Assembly: GCA_963978895.1 (NCBI GenBank)
Contig: OZ022238.1
Coordinates: forward strand, 3,241,161 to 3,305,160
Source: Erpobdella octoculata
Lineage: Eukaryota; Annelida; Clitellata; Hirudinida; Erpobdellidae
Length of the DNA stretch: 64,000 nucleotides
Reading direction: 5' to 3'
Position 1 is the first letter of the stretch. The number at the start of each line of letters is the position of its first letter. This document shows, in pieces, positions 12,801-26,874 of the stretch. Position numbers and translations under genes: made by a program. A model generated the notes under the pieces. That model saw nothing but the letters and a program-made list of their open reading frames with translations, ran no database searches and was not told the origin of the DNA.

Positions 12801-15590
12801 TATATTTGCTTAGCACAACTTATTTGGTACGTTTTTTGTACAATTAATTAGTTTTTTGCCGTCGCACAAAAAAAAAACAAAACGAACTTTCATTTTCAAA
12901 TATTTTTATAAAACAAGTTAGTTTACTGATATTTTTCTTCCAGTCGATCGGTTTTTTTCTTTTGCACAACTCTTATTGATGTAAAATAAACAAAATTGAT
13001 CATATGACTCACCAATCCAATATATGAATTTTTCTCAAAACATTTGAACATGTTTATTAATGATTTATTGATAAACGAAAGTTCCATGAAGCATCTACTT
13101 GCAGTACTGCTTTGGCAATTAATAGCTGTCATTTTTTAAATAATTACAAAGTATTTTTTAAATTATTACAAAGTATTTTTTAAATAATTACAAAGTATTT
13201 TTTAAATAATTACAAAGTATTTTTTAAATTATTACAAAGTATTTTTTAAATAACTACAAAGTATTTTTTAAATAATTACAAAGTATTTGTTTGTCAATTA
13301 TTTCACGGCCTAGAAGTCTAACTATGACTGATGCCACATTAAATATTTTCAAATTTTCATTTCATTTTCACTATCTTATGTTTATTCTTGATCATCTAAC
13401 AGCTCTGAAGATGGCAGTTATCGGCGAAACAGTACTGTGAGTCAATGCTTAATGGGACTCGAATTAAAAAATGAAATTGTTCTGAAGCAAGTTCAGAGTT
13501 TTGGAAACAAATGTCAAAACAGCCATATTTTTCAATCGAGTTTGCAGAATAAAACGTTTTGTGCCAAACTATTCAAAAACTAAGACTATATATATAAATA
13601 TATATGGATGAAAAGAAGAGAATAAAAAGAAAGGTAAAAACAATCACCTGTATTGTAAATGTCTAACAATTAAGAAGAAGAAGTAAAAGTCTATTTTCCT
13701 ATTGAGGATTAAAAAGATGAGTGAGGTATGCAAATCAGCTACTAACGAACAATGATTACATATTTTATGTTTATCTAACGTCAATGAAGTGAGAAGAAGA
13801 AATCGGGAATCCGCTGAAAAACATTTTGATGACTGGCCAGTTATGAAAAAAAATGAAAAAGAAGATTGCTGCTCTTATAAAAAAATCCTTTATAGAAATC
13901 AGTAGTAGGAATATGCAAAAAGGTACAATATGTTAATGCAGCTGAGAATTTATGCTATTGCAGCTAGCAAGTTATGCCAATGCAGCTATTAAGTTATGCT
14001 AATGAGTCTATCTAGTTATTTGAATGCAGTTTGCATAATCGAAAAGTTGAGCAAATTAGTGAACGCGCAATGGTAAAAACCTCAAAACCACGAAAGTAGA
14101 AACAACCTCACTGCCGAAATCGAACACGAGTAATGATGTGATCTGTAAATCAATAGAGGTGTTTACGGATATGATAGCTAATACAAATACGATAGTGACT
14201 AGTCTGATAATGATGGCGATGACAAACAATGGTGATGATGAAGATGACGATCACAAACAATGGTGATGATGATGACGATTACAAACAATGGTGATGATGA
14301 TGATAATGATGATCACAAACAATGGCGATGATGATAATGATGATCACAAACAATGGTGATGATGATGGTGGCGATGATGATGACGATCACAATCAATGGT
14401 GATGATGATGACGATCACAAAAAATGGTGATGATGATAATGATAATCACAAAACAATGGTGATGATGATGGTGGCGATGATGATGACGATCACAAACAAT
14501 GGTGATGATGATGACGATCACAAACAATGGTGATGATGATGACGGTCACAAACAATGGTGATGATGATGATAATGATGATCACAAACAATGGCGATGATG
14601 ATAATGATGATCACAAACAATGGTGATGATGATGGTGGCGATGATGATGACGATCACAAACAATGGTGATGATGATGACGATCACAAACAATGGTGATGA
14701 TGATGACGGTCACAAACAATGGTGATGATGATGATGGTCACAAACAATGGCGATGATGATTGCTTCACGGGAAAAAAACATTCATATCATTCAAACAGAA
14801 TCATTAAATTGAAGAAGGATTCAGACATCAGAGATGAGGATGATAACCACCAATACAATTATTGATTAAATTAAACAGATTGATGGGATGATGACTCTTA
14901 ACAAAATTACCACGAAAGACAGTAGAATTGGATCACTCTGACTCAATATGCTACATTAAAAAACAACTAGTTGCAAATTAATTATACTTAACAATCATTT
15001 AACAACTCTGCCTTATTATATTTTCTAAAAGACAGGCAGATAAAGTCACTACTAGAAAAGAATGAAACAAATAATTGCAATCTGAAACAAGAGAGGAAAA
15101 AGATGGAACAATAAGAAACAAATTCCATATCTAACAGGAAAATTACATTTCTGCAAGTTCCATCACGTCGGTATTTGGGTTTAACAAACTTCAAAACAAT
15201 GTTTTAAATTGAATTTGTAAAAAAATAGAAATATTCTTAAAGATCCCTATTAACAAAATGTACAATTGAATGAGATAAACTATTGCAAATAAAAGCAAAG
15301 ATTGTCTACTCGACACGTGAATAATATTATTTATTTTAATATTCTAGTATAATTATATAAATCAACAATCAAATATCAGATTGAAATTCAACAAATTCAA
15401 GAAATATAATTTACAAATAAATAAAATAATTTAAACCGACGATAATCTAAAATTAAAAACAAAATTACTGGAAAATTTTGATATTCGAGTTTGATAAACA
15501 GGAATCTGCGTGGTAATTGGGAATCGGAGATCTCAACCGAAGAAAGAAAAAAAATCGAACAAAGAGAAAATAGAAAGAGAGGGAAGATTT
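12801..15590. repeat. Intergenic region with two tandem arrays
   Basis: Between 13138 and 13290 a 22-bp unit (TTACAAAGTATTTTTTAAAT plus two bases) is repeated about seven times. Between 14200 and 14765 a complex minisatellite is built from GATGATGATGACGATCACAA and CAATGGT blocks of variable length. A dispersed motif (GCTCTGAAGATGGCAGTTAT) sits at 13400. I found no supported exon; short ORFs here have no coding signature. Confidence 0.65.
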
Positions 15591-18295
15591 TCAATATTGC
15601 TCCTGAAATTTTGAACACTTGTGCTTTACTATGAACTCCAGCAGCTCCATTCCGGCCAGGTACCACCAGAAGAAGGCGAGGACGATCAAGACGTGCCAGC
15701 ACTGGTGACTCGACCCGATGAAGTCGAACCGACCTATAAGAATGAACGAATTTGAGTACAACGTGAGACCGGTAGGACTGATAATGATTATAAGGGTGAT
15801 GGTAGAAATAGTTTCAATCATTGTTTAATAATTTTTTTTTTTACAAATCAACAATGGGCTTGAAGTTCAAATTTTATTTCATCATTATCATCATCTCTAT
15901 GAAATCAAATATGATTTTTATATGCTTTTAGACAACCTTTGACTTTCAAAAAAAAAATTCTAAAATATATTCATAGCCATCTGAAATCTGGCAAAAGAAT
16001 TATCTATGAAGTAAAAAAAAAATTTACTCCAGATTCGATAACATAGCTAAGACCAGACAAAATATCTGCTCTTTACACTGACTGCTTGAGAGAAGCATTG
16101 TAATGTAAAAACGAAATTACCTGGGAAACAGCATTCCGGAAATTTTGAAACGTAGAAGACGAAAGCCAAGATCAAGAGAACGTAAAGAATTCCAATTTTT
16201 GGCATGAACGTCTGAAAGAAAAAATTAATAATGACGTTACTAAAAGTAATAACATCAACCGAAATGACTATTTTCAGAAAGACAAAAATGTAATTGTTAA
16301 TATTCTAAGTCACTGCATCTTTTAAATCTTTTATATTAACACATATCCTGTCTGTCTGTCTGTCTGATTGAACACAAACCCATTTCCCTTCGTCCAATCG
16401 ATATGAAACTTGGTCCATAGACTCGTTAGGACCAAAAATTAATTTTCAGATGCTCACGCTCAAAAAAAATTTAAAGAAAAAAATATAAAAAAATAAAACT
16501 TAATTTTGAGATATTCATGATCAGAAAAAATTTAAAAAAAGGAAAAATTATAAAGGATCTTTAAAAAACGAAGTTTTTTACGGTTCACTTGTTTTTACGG
16601 GTCAATAGTGGTCTTGAAGCTCCATGGAACAAACACTACTCAAATTATACTACTTTATTATTGTTATAACAAATAAGAATTTAAAACAAAACTGAAATCT
16701 AACCTGTGCAATGGAAGAATCAATGCCCCCCGTGAGGTGGAGCCAGTGAAAAGCCGGGACAACCCCGAACGAAGAAAGCCCCCCGTAGAAAAGCACAGGT
16801 CCGACGAGACACTTGCTGTTGTCATGCAGCTCCATCTTGTTTTCCATCTCAACGATATCTTTTGTTTTCCAATCATTCGTCGTCGTCGTCATCGCAGCGT
16901 CTATATTTGTTCGTCCAATCGAATCGCTTGTTACTTTTAAACGGTTCAGCTTTGCTGTAGATTGGCCGGCCGTCGTCTTAGTAGGAGTTTGATTGCATTC
17001 CGTATCAGCAGCTGCTGCATAGTCGATCGAGTTGCTGGTAGTCTTTTGCTTCGTGCAGCTGTGCCAGCAGACTATTAGAAAGAAGATGATGATGATGACA
17101 AGAGTGTAAAACTTGTACCATGTCTGTTTTGGATCAAACATTGAAAATAATGTCAATATAAAAAGACTAGCTTAAACAATTCTTACTAGCTTATTTATTT
17201 ATTTATTAAAAAATTGTACTTTTAGAACATTCAATTATACATTAGATTATACCTAGTATTACACATTCGCAAGCACACGTTTGATAAACCACAATATCTA
17301 AAGACATTCAGCAAATACAATATAAATTACTATTGAAGAAACTTTTTGTTTGAAAGTAACCTTCTATGCCTGTGAATAAAAAGCAACAACTAAAACCTCA
17401 AAACAGTAGAAACCAAGATGGAAGCCCGGCAGGAAGCAGCCGACGAGACCTAGGGAAATCCCAAAGAAGTCCACGTGGAGCCACTTCCTGTACGACTGTG
17501 CTGAGTGACATTTAAAGATGTGGTAACTGGTTGAGCATAGGAGGCAGATCTTGAAAATGTTATCAATTATGACTAATATGATTATAAATATAAAAAAAAA
17601 CTAAAATAGCTGTTTTACTTATTCTGATTGATATTGCTGCAAACAATAGCTTTAACTTTAACTTTATTTGAATAAAACAGACAGACCGATGCTATTTACG
17701 CAGAACGAAGAATCAAATGTTATGCACACAAATAAACAAATAAGTAAACAAATAAAAAAAATAAATAAGAAAATAATAATAAAATAAATAAATATAACTA
17801 GGCTTTGACCAACACCTGAAAGCATATCAGACCGAGGCAGAGGATGACTTTGTCGAAGAATCCAATGGCTGAATCATTTGATGTGGTTGTAGAAATGAAG
17901 AGATGGTGGACCATGAGAAGAAAAAAGAATAAAAAACCGAGAAGATGTGACCAGATGTTCAGAGTTTCATTTGACCAGAGAAACATACTAGAATTGATAA
18001 TTGTCTTTTATGAGTTTTATGTGAATAAAATAAATAAAACATATATTATCATCCTTATTTTTAATAGGAACTGTTATGTTTCAAAACAATATAACAAAAA
18101 CCTTCTTAGACATGACGGTATAGAAAGTACGGGCCTATATCCGTGAATAATGTATGGATTTTCACGCAAAAAGGTTGGTGCATCGTAATACTTGCACAAG
18201 GATATTTCATTGGAACAGCCATTGCTACAACAACTGCATTTATTGCACTTTAGATCTAAATGAACAGCACCACGAGTTGACATTTTTTCATTCAT
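15591..18295 (-). CDS. PAQR3: PAQR family seven-TM protein, PAQR3-like
   Basis: PAQR3 (RKTG) is a Golgi seven-TM protein of the progestin/adipoQ receptor family that tethers Raf kinase. Six exons join in phase: 18102-18295, 17816-17987, 17397-17549, 16704-17123, 16121-16211, 15591-15733 (about 390 aa). Visible family signatures are ENPYIIHGYRPVL, then SNETLNIWSHLLGF, the YHIFKCHS histidine/serine motif, the GISLGLVG helix, and FPECCFPGRFD next to GSSHQCWHVLIVLAFFWW. The SNET...NIWSH and GSSHQ motifs carry the conserved metal-site and core residues of the family. Exon 4 carries roughly 80 extra residues (Thr/Ser/Asn/Lys-rich) between two TM helices, which lengthens the protein beyond the usual 310 or so. 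It is divergent from the canopy gene, with 378 bp between starts. The start could also be the second Met of MNEKM. Confidence 0.87.
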
Positions 18296-18673
18296 TCCGA
18301 TTTAAATATGAAGACTATGGCAAGTTTGGTGTTAATTTAAAAAGAGAAAAAAACGTCCTAAAACAGATAAACACAAACACAACAGCTGCTGAGCGTTTTT
18401 CTGCTTTACTATGCTGTCTGCAAATAAAACAAATAAATTTTAAATTGCAAATTATTATTGAACAAATTTTTTTTTATAAATAACAAACAATAAATTTACT
18501 GAAACAAAATAATGCATTTTAAAGTTTTAAATTGTTTACACCATACAAAATTAAATTTATTATTAAACAAATTATTTTTAATTTAAAATAAATTAATAAA
18601 CTTTGAATTGATTCTGCTTATTACTCCATTCAGCTTTTAGTTTTTTCTTGCAGTCAATCCAAATCCAGCGAAG
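18296..18673. promoter_or_regulatory. Candidate bidirectional promoter, PAQR3-like / canopy
   Basis: Two protein-coding genes start head to head 378 bp apart. The interval is AT-rich, with no obvious core motif. A shared promoter is inferred from spacing only. Confidence 0.3.
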
Positions 18674-21600
18674 ATGACATCTGACAAAACTTTGATTATT
18701 TTCTTAACTATTTTTGTCGCTTTAGCGGTTTTACCTGCTACGCGGTCTGCGGAAGAAAATGAAGACGATCCTTTCAAAACGACTGATCCAAGAAAGCGGG
18801 AACCGTCGCCCTGCGAAAGTAAAATATTTCTGTCTTACTTAGCAAACCACTGTTGTTACCGTTACCACCGGTCCTATTTAATTTAAATAATTTAAATATC
18901 CTGATTCTTTTTCGCTATATAAGTTAAGCTATTGTTTTGTAAAAATCACATATTTTGTTATGTTGACGAATTATAACTTTTGAAAATATTTATTTGATAA
19001 GTGTTAGTCATTATTTAATCATCAGTGATTAGTTTTTAGTTTTTAGGCTAAAACTCTACAGTCTTTATAGTATAATAGTATATATACTATACCATATATT
19101 TACACATACTATTTAGTTTTAAATTTTTAACCATAGCGCTATTGTTAAACTGTTTCACAAAAAAGGTGCTGTAGTTGGCATCCCCTAAACCCCACAGTAT
19201 CCACTCTACCTAACTAATTTAATAAGAAACCCTATGAGTTTAGTCTTCGATCTTCTCTTCTTCTCTTGATCACTTTTGTATCTTTGCTATTAAGCATTCC
19301 TTTGCTAAACACTCTTTCTACTACTCTGGTCCCATTCTCTGGAACTCTCTATCTCCATCACTTACTAACTCTACATTAGTCTACATCACTCACTGCTTTC
19401 CGTGGAGTGTTTTGATCAGCTCATGACTAAGCGTTATTGCACACCACGGAAACAGTGCTATACAAATACTAAGTGATTGATTGGGGGGCACCAAAAATGG
19501 GTGACTTAATTAAATCTTAAATCTTTTATATTAACTTTACTTGCTTTAAAGAATGTTTAGTTCTAATTTGAAAAAAAAAGAATCCTCAATCAGCAAAAGC
19601 CTAAAAAGTTGTGCTGATAATTTAAAACTGAATGCTAGAATCACTGGTGAAGAGCTTATAAATTATAGTTTATAAATTTAGAGTTATCCTGAAAGATATT
19701 ATTTTAAACACTTGAATGTTTTTCATGATTTTTTTAGAACATTTTTATTTAGCGAATTTATTGGAGAGCAAGCTCTTTTAAATTTAAGAAAAGGCGCTTT
19801 ATAAGTTTATTTGATTGATTATATTTTTGATTGTTTAATTTTATTTCCATCTTGATTGCAGTTTGCAAATTTTTCGCCAAGGAGCTCATGTCGAGATTGG
19901 ACGAATCTTCTAAGTCAAAAGAAGTCATTGAAACTGGTCACGGATTGGACAAGAGGAAACGTTTCAAATATCTAACTTCGTTGGTTCATTTTTCAGTTTA
20001 TTTTCAATGTTAATTATTTTATTTTTAAATGTAATAATGTTTTGTTTATCGTAGTAATTATTATTTAACTAAAAACGTCAGAAATTTTACTTTTCAATTC
20101 AACATATATTTGAAATATAATTGTTAATTTTATGTCTTGTTAGAAATATTTTTTATATTTTCCAGCAAATTTAAACCATGTATGTTAATTAAATGGAAGG
20201 ATAGATTTCAAAGTGGTGTCTTTATAATGGTTCAAAATATTCGCAGTGTTCTTAAAGACAAACGTTTTAATATTTTACTCGATGATAAATTACTTTCTTC
20301 TATCAAATTTTTACGTGAATTTTTTTCCTCTCTTGTTTTTTCCTCGTTGCACGTAGAGAGCTGCGACTGACGGAGGCACTGCACGAGCCGCACATCTGCG
20401 AGAAAATCCTCGAGTACAACGTCCACGCAGAGAGGAAGGGCAGCCTGAGGTACGCTAAAGGAATGAGCGAAACCATGCAGACTCTTCACGGACTGGTGTA
20501 TGTTGTCGTTACTCTTGTATTGATCATCATCACTATCATGACCATCACTGTCACGACCATCACTATCATCATTATCATAACCGTCACTATCATCACCATC
20601 ATGACTATCACTATCACTATCATGAATATCAATATCATATATATCACTGTATTCTTTGAAAGAATGTTTGAACTATTTAGAACTTCAATCAGTTTTTCCA
20701 CTTGTAAAGATGCGGCCTATTTCTGTACCTTCCACGCACACACAACTAACACATGCACACAGACAATTCTACTACATCTGTTTATCTTGTTATCAATATT
20801 AACAGAAATTAGCATGTTTATTTTTATTCCTTTAAAAAAATTAATTTATTTTTAAATATTACATGATAACTTAATAGTTTTAATAATTCCGGATCAAAAG
20901 TCATTTGTATGCGTTCAATTATTAAGTGGCATCACAAGGGTTAGTGTCAGCCAGTGGGTTAACCCATGGTGTCTCACCTCCTGACTGACCCCGTGGGAAC
21001 TTTTCCTCCAAAACATTAGATGACTGAGGAGGGATTGAACCTAGTAAAAACATTTTTATCAAAACAAAATATTTTCATAATGACCTATAATCTTGGGCAT
21101 TAATTTTTTCATTTTGGTGTCACTTGGCATGGCCCAAACCATCAATTAATGCCAACTGCATTATTCATTGATTTGTATTAAAAACAGTAACAAAGGTGTC
21201 AAAGTTGAACTCGGAATTCCCTACGAACTCTGGGATAAACCATCTGCTGAAGTTTCAAAGATGCACAGGGCTGTACGTTTTTTATAGTTTTTTTTAATTA
21301 TTTTATATCTATCGATTATGATTAAACAGTTGATAATGCAACATGTGGTAATCACACTAAATTTTTGTAATAATTACAAAATCGCAGTTGCGGAATGATC
21401 GTGGTGGTATATTTATTGTTTTATGTTATAGTATTTATCTAGATTTGTTTCTACTATTGTAACTTGCTTGGTGTGTTTTTATTGTTAATTTATCTATTTA
21501 TTTTTTTTAAATGGTATGATTTTGTAAGATAAAAGATTTCACTTTTCATAGACTGAAATAGATTTGGCGCATTTAATTTATTTGCTTGGCCAAAGAAATC

Positions 21601-22611
21601 ATTTATTCTTAATCTTGCATGAACCGCTGTGGTGGAAGTTTTCATTTCACAATGGTTTAAATTTTATAATCACGGTAGCCTATATAATACACATACGGTG
21701 GTAATTTATTATTTAAAGAATCTGTTTATTCGATGATGTGCAGTTAATAATATTAAATTAAATAATGATTTAAAATAATTATTAATAATGAATAAATTAA
21801 TATTAATACTGATTATGCTGAAAAACCAAACAAAATTAAAACCATTGTTTTCTTGGTAACATATGTGTGTCGAAAAAGTATTTCCTTGTACGCGAGGGAA
21901 ACATTGTACTGTTAAAGTCGTACTTTCTTTTCCAGTGTTTCACGTTTGCAGAGCAATATGAGGAAGTGATAGAGAGCTGGTACTATGAACATCAGGAGGA
22001 AGATAACCTCATCAGCTACCTCTGTGCCCAAAGGTTTCTCAAAGGAAAAGATCAACGTCAGTAAGAGCAGAGTTTCCTGATTTAATTCTAAGACGTCGGC
22101 AGATTTAAATTTGTTATTATGACATTTTTATTTATTATTATTATTATTATGGGTAGTTGTTGATTGGATCTCTTTAAAATGTTGTTGTTTCTTTCTGTTT
22201 TCAGCATGGGCGTGTACTCCAATAATTTAGTTACGGGTACAGTGTTAGCTTTGTCCTTTCAATCAATTTTTTTTTAGAAAGTTTCCAGGTTTTCTACCCT
22301 TCCACCAGTCATTGACTATGTCTCCAATATTGAACATAAATCTTCACCCCTTGTTTTCAGTGCATGATATGCATCTGTTCCTTGCTACTTTATTATGTTC
22401 AGTGTAATAATAATAATAACAATAATTGTGTGACCTCACTAAATGTTGATGACATCATTTTTTAGAATGTCTTCAAGAGATCTTCTTTCCTAAAGGTGAC
22501 ACAGGAAGTTCTGAAGAAGAAGAAGACAAACAGGAGTCCAAAAAGAAAAGTAAATTTTTATTTGTATTACTTAACATCTATTTATAGTTTAAATTTGGAG
22601 TTTTTCTTGTC

Positions 22612-22659
<48 letters not shown>

Positions 22660-23240
22660 TACTTGGCATCTATTTGGAGTTTGTTTACATGTTTTCAGTT
22701 ATATGTAGCTTTAATGCAATTTTTTTAACCCAGTATTGGATTTATTGCCCCAGTATTTTAATTCCATTGCTCAGGTATATACTTTCTAATTATACATAGT
22801 ATGCAAATTTTAATCTTTAAATTTTTTTTATTGTTCCAAAGATGAAATCTAGTTTCAGAGCTGCAAGATTTAAATAAAACTTTAAATTATAAGGAAACAC
22901 CTCCCGAAAATGAAAGTTTGACCAGTTTTTCGATTTTTACTTTTCATAAGAGAAAGCAGTGCCAAAACCTAAAGGCGACAAAAGTGGTGCAAAAAGAGAA
23001 TCAACGACAACCAATGAAGAGCAACGAAGTTCCAATCCTCAACGAGATGATCGAATGAAAGATGAAGATAAAGAAAGAAGGTTGAAGAAAGGAGACAATT
23101 CGAAATTGGACGACGAGATGTTTACGGGAGATCATGTGACTCCCGAGCCAGAAATCGTTTCCGGTGAGATACCGAGACCTGACCACGTTCCAGTGACGTC
23201 ACCTTTGCCAAAGACGGGTAGGATCGACGGGGATTTATAA
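18674..23240 (+). CDS. CNPY3: Canopy family ER protein, CNPY3/CNPY4-like
   Basis: CNPY3/4 are saposin-like ER co-chaperones that, with gp96, help fold Toll-like receptors. Seven exons join in phase: 18674-18818, 19862-19983, 20361-20497, 21188-21272, 21936-22056, 22466-22549, 22960-23240 (about 324 aa). The start exon is a signal peptide ([20 protein letters not shown]). It is followed by [60 protein letters not shown] and [15 protein letters not shown], the ordered canopy motifs. The tail is acidic then Lys/Arg-rich, longer than in vertebrates. The last three exons are duplicated at 34712-36079 and exon 4 has a broken copy at 61676-61950. The choice between CNPY3 and CNPY4 is not resolved. 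Confidence 0.88.
20518..20645. repeat. ATCAC/ATCATC microsatellite in canopy intron
   Basis: CATCACTATCATGACC-type imperfect repeats immediately 3' of canopy exon 3. Ile/Thr/Met-rich frames on both strands are not genes. Confidence 0.8.
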
Positions 23241-24575
23241 GACGAAGAAAGACTTCTTTTTGGACCGCAATGTATTTTTGTTTCATTTTTTTTATTAATT
23301 TTGTATTTAATCGTTTTACGTTTAAGCGGAAAACTCAGTCATAGTCAGCAGTTTCATTACTCTTTGAACTTTTGTCTGTTCATTACCTTTTTGATGCAAA
23401 AGTTCTACTATACTGAAGTCGTCTTTTATATTGGTGTGAGGACACTAGCTTGTATTCAAGAATGTTAGGTTATCTACTTTTAAATTCATTTGACAGAAGG
23501 TTGCCTAGTCATCCCCAGGTAACTGCATGAATATTCATTCATGAGGTTAGTTCATCCAGGTAACTTCATGAATATTCATTCATTCATGAAGTTAATGTAA
23601 TTTCATTTTTTGTAATATTTTGATTTAAATTTACTTTGACTATCGTACTAAAACTACGAATGTCTGTGTTCGAATTTTCGCTAACTGCTGTTAATTCTAT
23701 TTTCTAAATATCTGTACCCTAACAATACATTCATACTCAAGAAAATATTTAACCTTGGACTTACCTATTTTTAATATTCACTTCATCTATTTAACAACAA
23801 TTCCCATTTACTCTGTCTACACTCATCTAATCGAGCAGAGGTTGAGTCTGTAAATTAATAAAAAGGAGTAGATAATAGAAATCAATATGGTAGGGTTTGT
23901 AAGTGAATCAAAAGCTTTGTAGTAGATCAGCAAAGCACTAAGCTGATGCCATCACAATAATCTAGTCTAAATTATCTTTTTTCATCAATAATCATCATCA
24001 TAAACTCATCTTCAAATATTTTTTGTCGGCCTTTGTAACAAATAAAAAGGAGGTTTGAGAAAATCTTCGGAAAACATTTTTTAAATTGGTAATTTTTTAT
24101 CAATCAAATTAACTCATACAGCATAAATCGTAAGCTAGTGAATGAAAAATGCGCCCACTATATGCTTCACTTCAACTTTCTCTTGCAATTTATTTAGTGA
24201 ATTATATAGTAAACAATAACTATTTAAACCATGAGGAAATGTGTAAATAAATTCAGAAGCCTGTTCAATATGACACATAATAACCCCCTTTTGAACCATT
24301 CAGTTAGCATTCCCACCTGAAATCTTCCTCAGGGTATTTCCTTCTATACAAATTACTGGTTTCTTGTTAAATACTGTAAAGTTACACTTGTATACAATGA
24401 ACATTTTATAAGAAGAGAAAGACAGAGAGAGAGAGAGAACATTTTTAACAATAATAAAATTCTACAAGTTTAAAGATTTGGAAGAATCTCAATGGTAGTA
24501 AGTAAAAAAATGCCCTTATGACCAACTTGCACATAACAGAAACCTGTCTAAACAAAGAAAACATTCACTTCATCA
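23241..24575. other. Non-coding stretch between CNPY and the coiled-coil exon
   Basis: It begins with the CNPY 3' UTR. At 23525-23600 are GAATATTCATTCATGA near-palindromes, which are expanded in copy B (36365-36470). A GAGA run lies at 24420-24440. About 23795-24150 is present in copy A but absent from copy B. No gene is visible. Confidence 0.5.
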
Positions 24576-24722
24576 TTAATGAATTCGTTCAAAAGCAACA
24601 AAACATTTCCTAATCTTATGTTTTAGAGTTATTTTCATCTTTTCAATTTCTTGATCTTTTTGTACCAGGAGGGCCTTTAAATATTCTATCTCCTGCTGTT
24701 GCTTTGAATATTCTTGTTGAAG
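24576..24722 (-). CDS. Coiled-coil 3' exon (copy A), gene unidentified
   Basis: A good acceptor (TTTATTCAG) precedes an open exon reading LQQEYSKQQQEIEYLKALLV and then KDQEIEKMKITLKHKIRK, ending in a stop at 24576. Heptad-like Leu/Ile/Met spacing predicts a coiled coil. Copy B (37104-37250) is nearly identical and also open. It may be the last exon of the STPR gene upstream on the same strand, but phases do not prove this. Confidence 0.4.
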   Translation of the reverse strand, partial: LQQEYSKQQQEIEYLKALLVQKDQEIEKMKITLKHKIRKCFVAFERIH

Positions 24723-25356
24723 CTGAATAAACAAGAAAAAACTTAAAGTAATATTACTTTTATCACCATTTAACATCTCAAAACCCAATGCCTCAGATCA
24801 TAAGTAGGGAACATAACTTACACGGCTACCTCTTCCATGTCAATTTTATTCAAGCCCAAAAAGCCATCGATTGTTGTAAACTCAGTGCAGGCTATCCCTT
24901 TTGCCATGAAAAAATTAAGCTAAAGCCCGCTCCAAATCAACAAACTTGGGTCAAAATGACCCGAACAAACATGTCATATTCGGTACTGTCGGAGCTTGTA
25001 AATGATTATAGATTTGCGACTCTGAATGCCTGGAATTTGACTCGATTGTGCGTATTTCCCTGTTAAACAGTTCGTGCCATAATCTTGTACAACTTCGGAC
25101 AGGGCCAACACGTCGACATAGGCACACCATTGTGGTCGCCATTGCACAGGCACTTATAAACAGCTTAAAAGTTCCTTCACTTTCTGATCATTCTGTCATT
25201 ACATTCTCAAAAGTTGAACGTCACTGCTATAAAGCATTCAACTGGACAGCTTTCGTAACTGATTCAAGACAAATCCAAGCAAAAAAACAAAGTTTTTAAA
25301 AAACACGCTTTTATATTTTACAAAATGCAAAACGATTTCTATATGCAATAATAGTC

Positions 25357-25650
25357 TTACCATTGTTTATAGTAATATCGAGTATGGCGCTCTCGATCTA
25401 GCGTCAATCGACGTTCGCGCTGCTCAGACGTCTCCTTTTCGCGAGCGGCGGCGTGCCGTACCCGATCGCGAAGACGTCTCAATTCACGCTGCTCTTCTGT
25501 TTCGTTTGTCCTCTGCTTGAAACGATCTTGGCTGTCTTTGGCTAGTCTCGCTTGTTCCGAAGGTGGGCTCTCACTCGTTATCTTCTCGAGCCGCTTTTGA
25601 CGTGCCTTTTCTAGACGGCGTTCTCTCTGCTGCGGAGTTTCTCTAGTCAT
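25357..25650 (-). pseudogene. STPR-repeat ORF, truncated copy A
   Basis: Starts MTRETPQQRERRLEKARQKR and keeps about three 23-residue repeats. Compared with copy B (37880-38299) it lacks the fourth repeat and the tail, then runs into YYYKQW and a stop. STPR (score-and-three-peptide) repeats are a basic helical DNA-binding element described in silkworm FMBP-1 and relatives. A shared splice donor (ATG|GTAAGAC) follows both copies, so the ORF may be a first coding exon. Confidence 0.5.
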
Positions 25651-26185
25651 TTTCTAACATAAAAAGTATATAAAATTGAACAGGATCATTAAGACAGAAT
25701 ATATTGTATTATCCTAAGATGAAGTCCTGTTTCGAAGTTTGATACCAACTTTGATTAAATTTCTGTGTGGGTACAATTTTATAAGGTTGCACTGATGATG
25801 AAATGGCAAAATACAGTGTGCAAATATTTACAATTATTTCAATGTTATTAATAAAAATTGCATACGCTGCATACTACAATGCAATAAATATTGAAATCGC
25901 TTAGAAAATGATTGAATATTGTTTTTGTAGGTGGGTAAAGTCTAACATTAAGTCAAACAAGCAAACTTATCAAAATTTTGACTAAAGTATAAATATAAGC
26001 AATGGTCAAACTATTATTGTATTTAGAAATCGATTTGCATAATGTAAAAATATAAAAGTGTGTTTTTAAACTTTGTATTTTTATTTATAATAGTTCGTAG
26101 TCCTTTACACCAGATGTTTTAAGACTGAAATGGCTATATGTAGGAAGCACCTAAGTACTTCCTGTCGTGGATCATAAAGGAAGAT

Positions 26186-26874
26186 ATGGCGACTTCCGAA
26201 GATGTCAAAACTCTTTTGAAAAAGTCGGAAGTGGTTGATGAAGCCCTCAAATTGCAGAGATGTCAAATGGAGAAATTAATGGTAAATTTGCTCGAGATAA
26301 ATAAAGAATCTGCTGCTAGACACGAAGAAAGTAGTAAATCAACTAAAACTTGGTCTGACTTGTTCAAAGATAAAATTGAACTGTTGGCTACAGACATGAA
26401 AATTGTCCAGAGAACTGTGGATGTTGCTAAGACTTCAATTGATGTCAACAGTGATAGACAAAGAAGAAAAAATAATATTGTGGCTTTCAATGTGCCAGAG
26501 ATAAAGACATTGTTCTGAAAATCATTTTGGAAATCACTGGACAGGATATGGAGAAAGATGTGGGTTATGTGTTTAGGATAGGTAAAAAACTTGATGGGGA
26601 TCAGAAGCCAAGACCAGTTCTTATCAAGTTGATTGGAATGAATGCTAAAAACATGATTCTAGAGAACAGTTTCAAGGTTAAAAAATCTGAATTATACAGG
26701 AAGGTTATTTTGAGCCACGACTTGTCCAAAGAGGACAGAGAGGAGTGCAGGAAGCTGATAGGAGAGAAGAAAAAGGAAATCAGTACAAAAGATGATATTG
26801 ATAAATGGGTTTTCAGATTGAGAGGGCAGCCAGGCGGTTTCTATGTGGTAACCCACAGAAGACAAAATTTATAA
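26186..26874 (+). pseudogene. LINE ORF1 (coiled coil plus RRM-like), interrupted
   Basis: First part, 26186-26518, begins MATSEDVKTLLKKSEVVDEA, is coiled-coil-like and ends with RRKNNIVAFNVPE, the typical start of the ORF1 RNA-binding domain. A stop or frameshift at 26518 separates it from 26527-26874 (VGYVFRIGKK, PRPVLIKL, ILSHDLSKEDRE). ORF1 proteins chaperone LINE RNA. The break suggests this copy is dead. Confidence 0.6.

Noticed and set aside
24788..25066. Plus-strand ORF starting MPQIISREHN
   Set aside because: The counterpart in copy B is interrupted by a deletion and frame changes, and no recognisable motif is present, so it is probably not coding.
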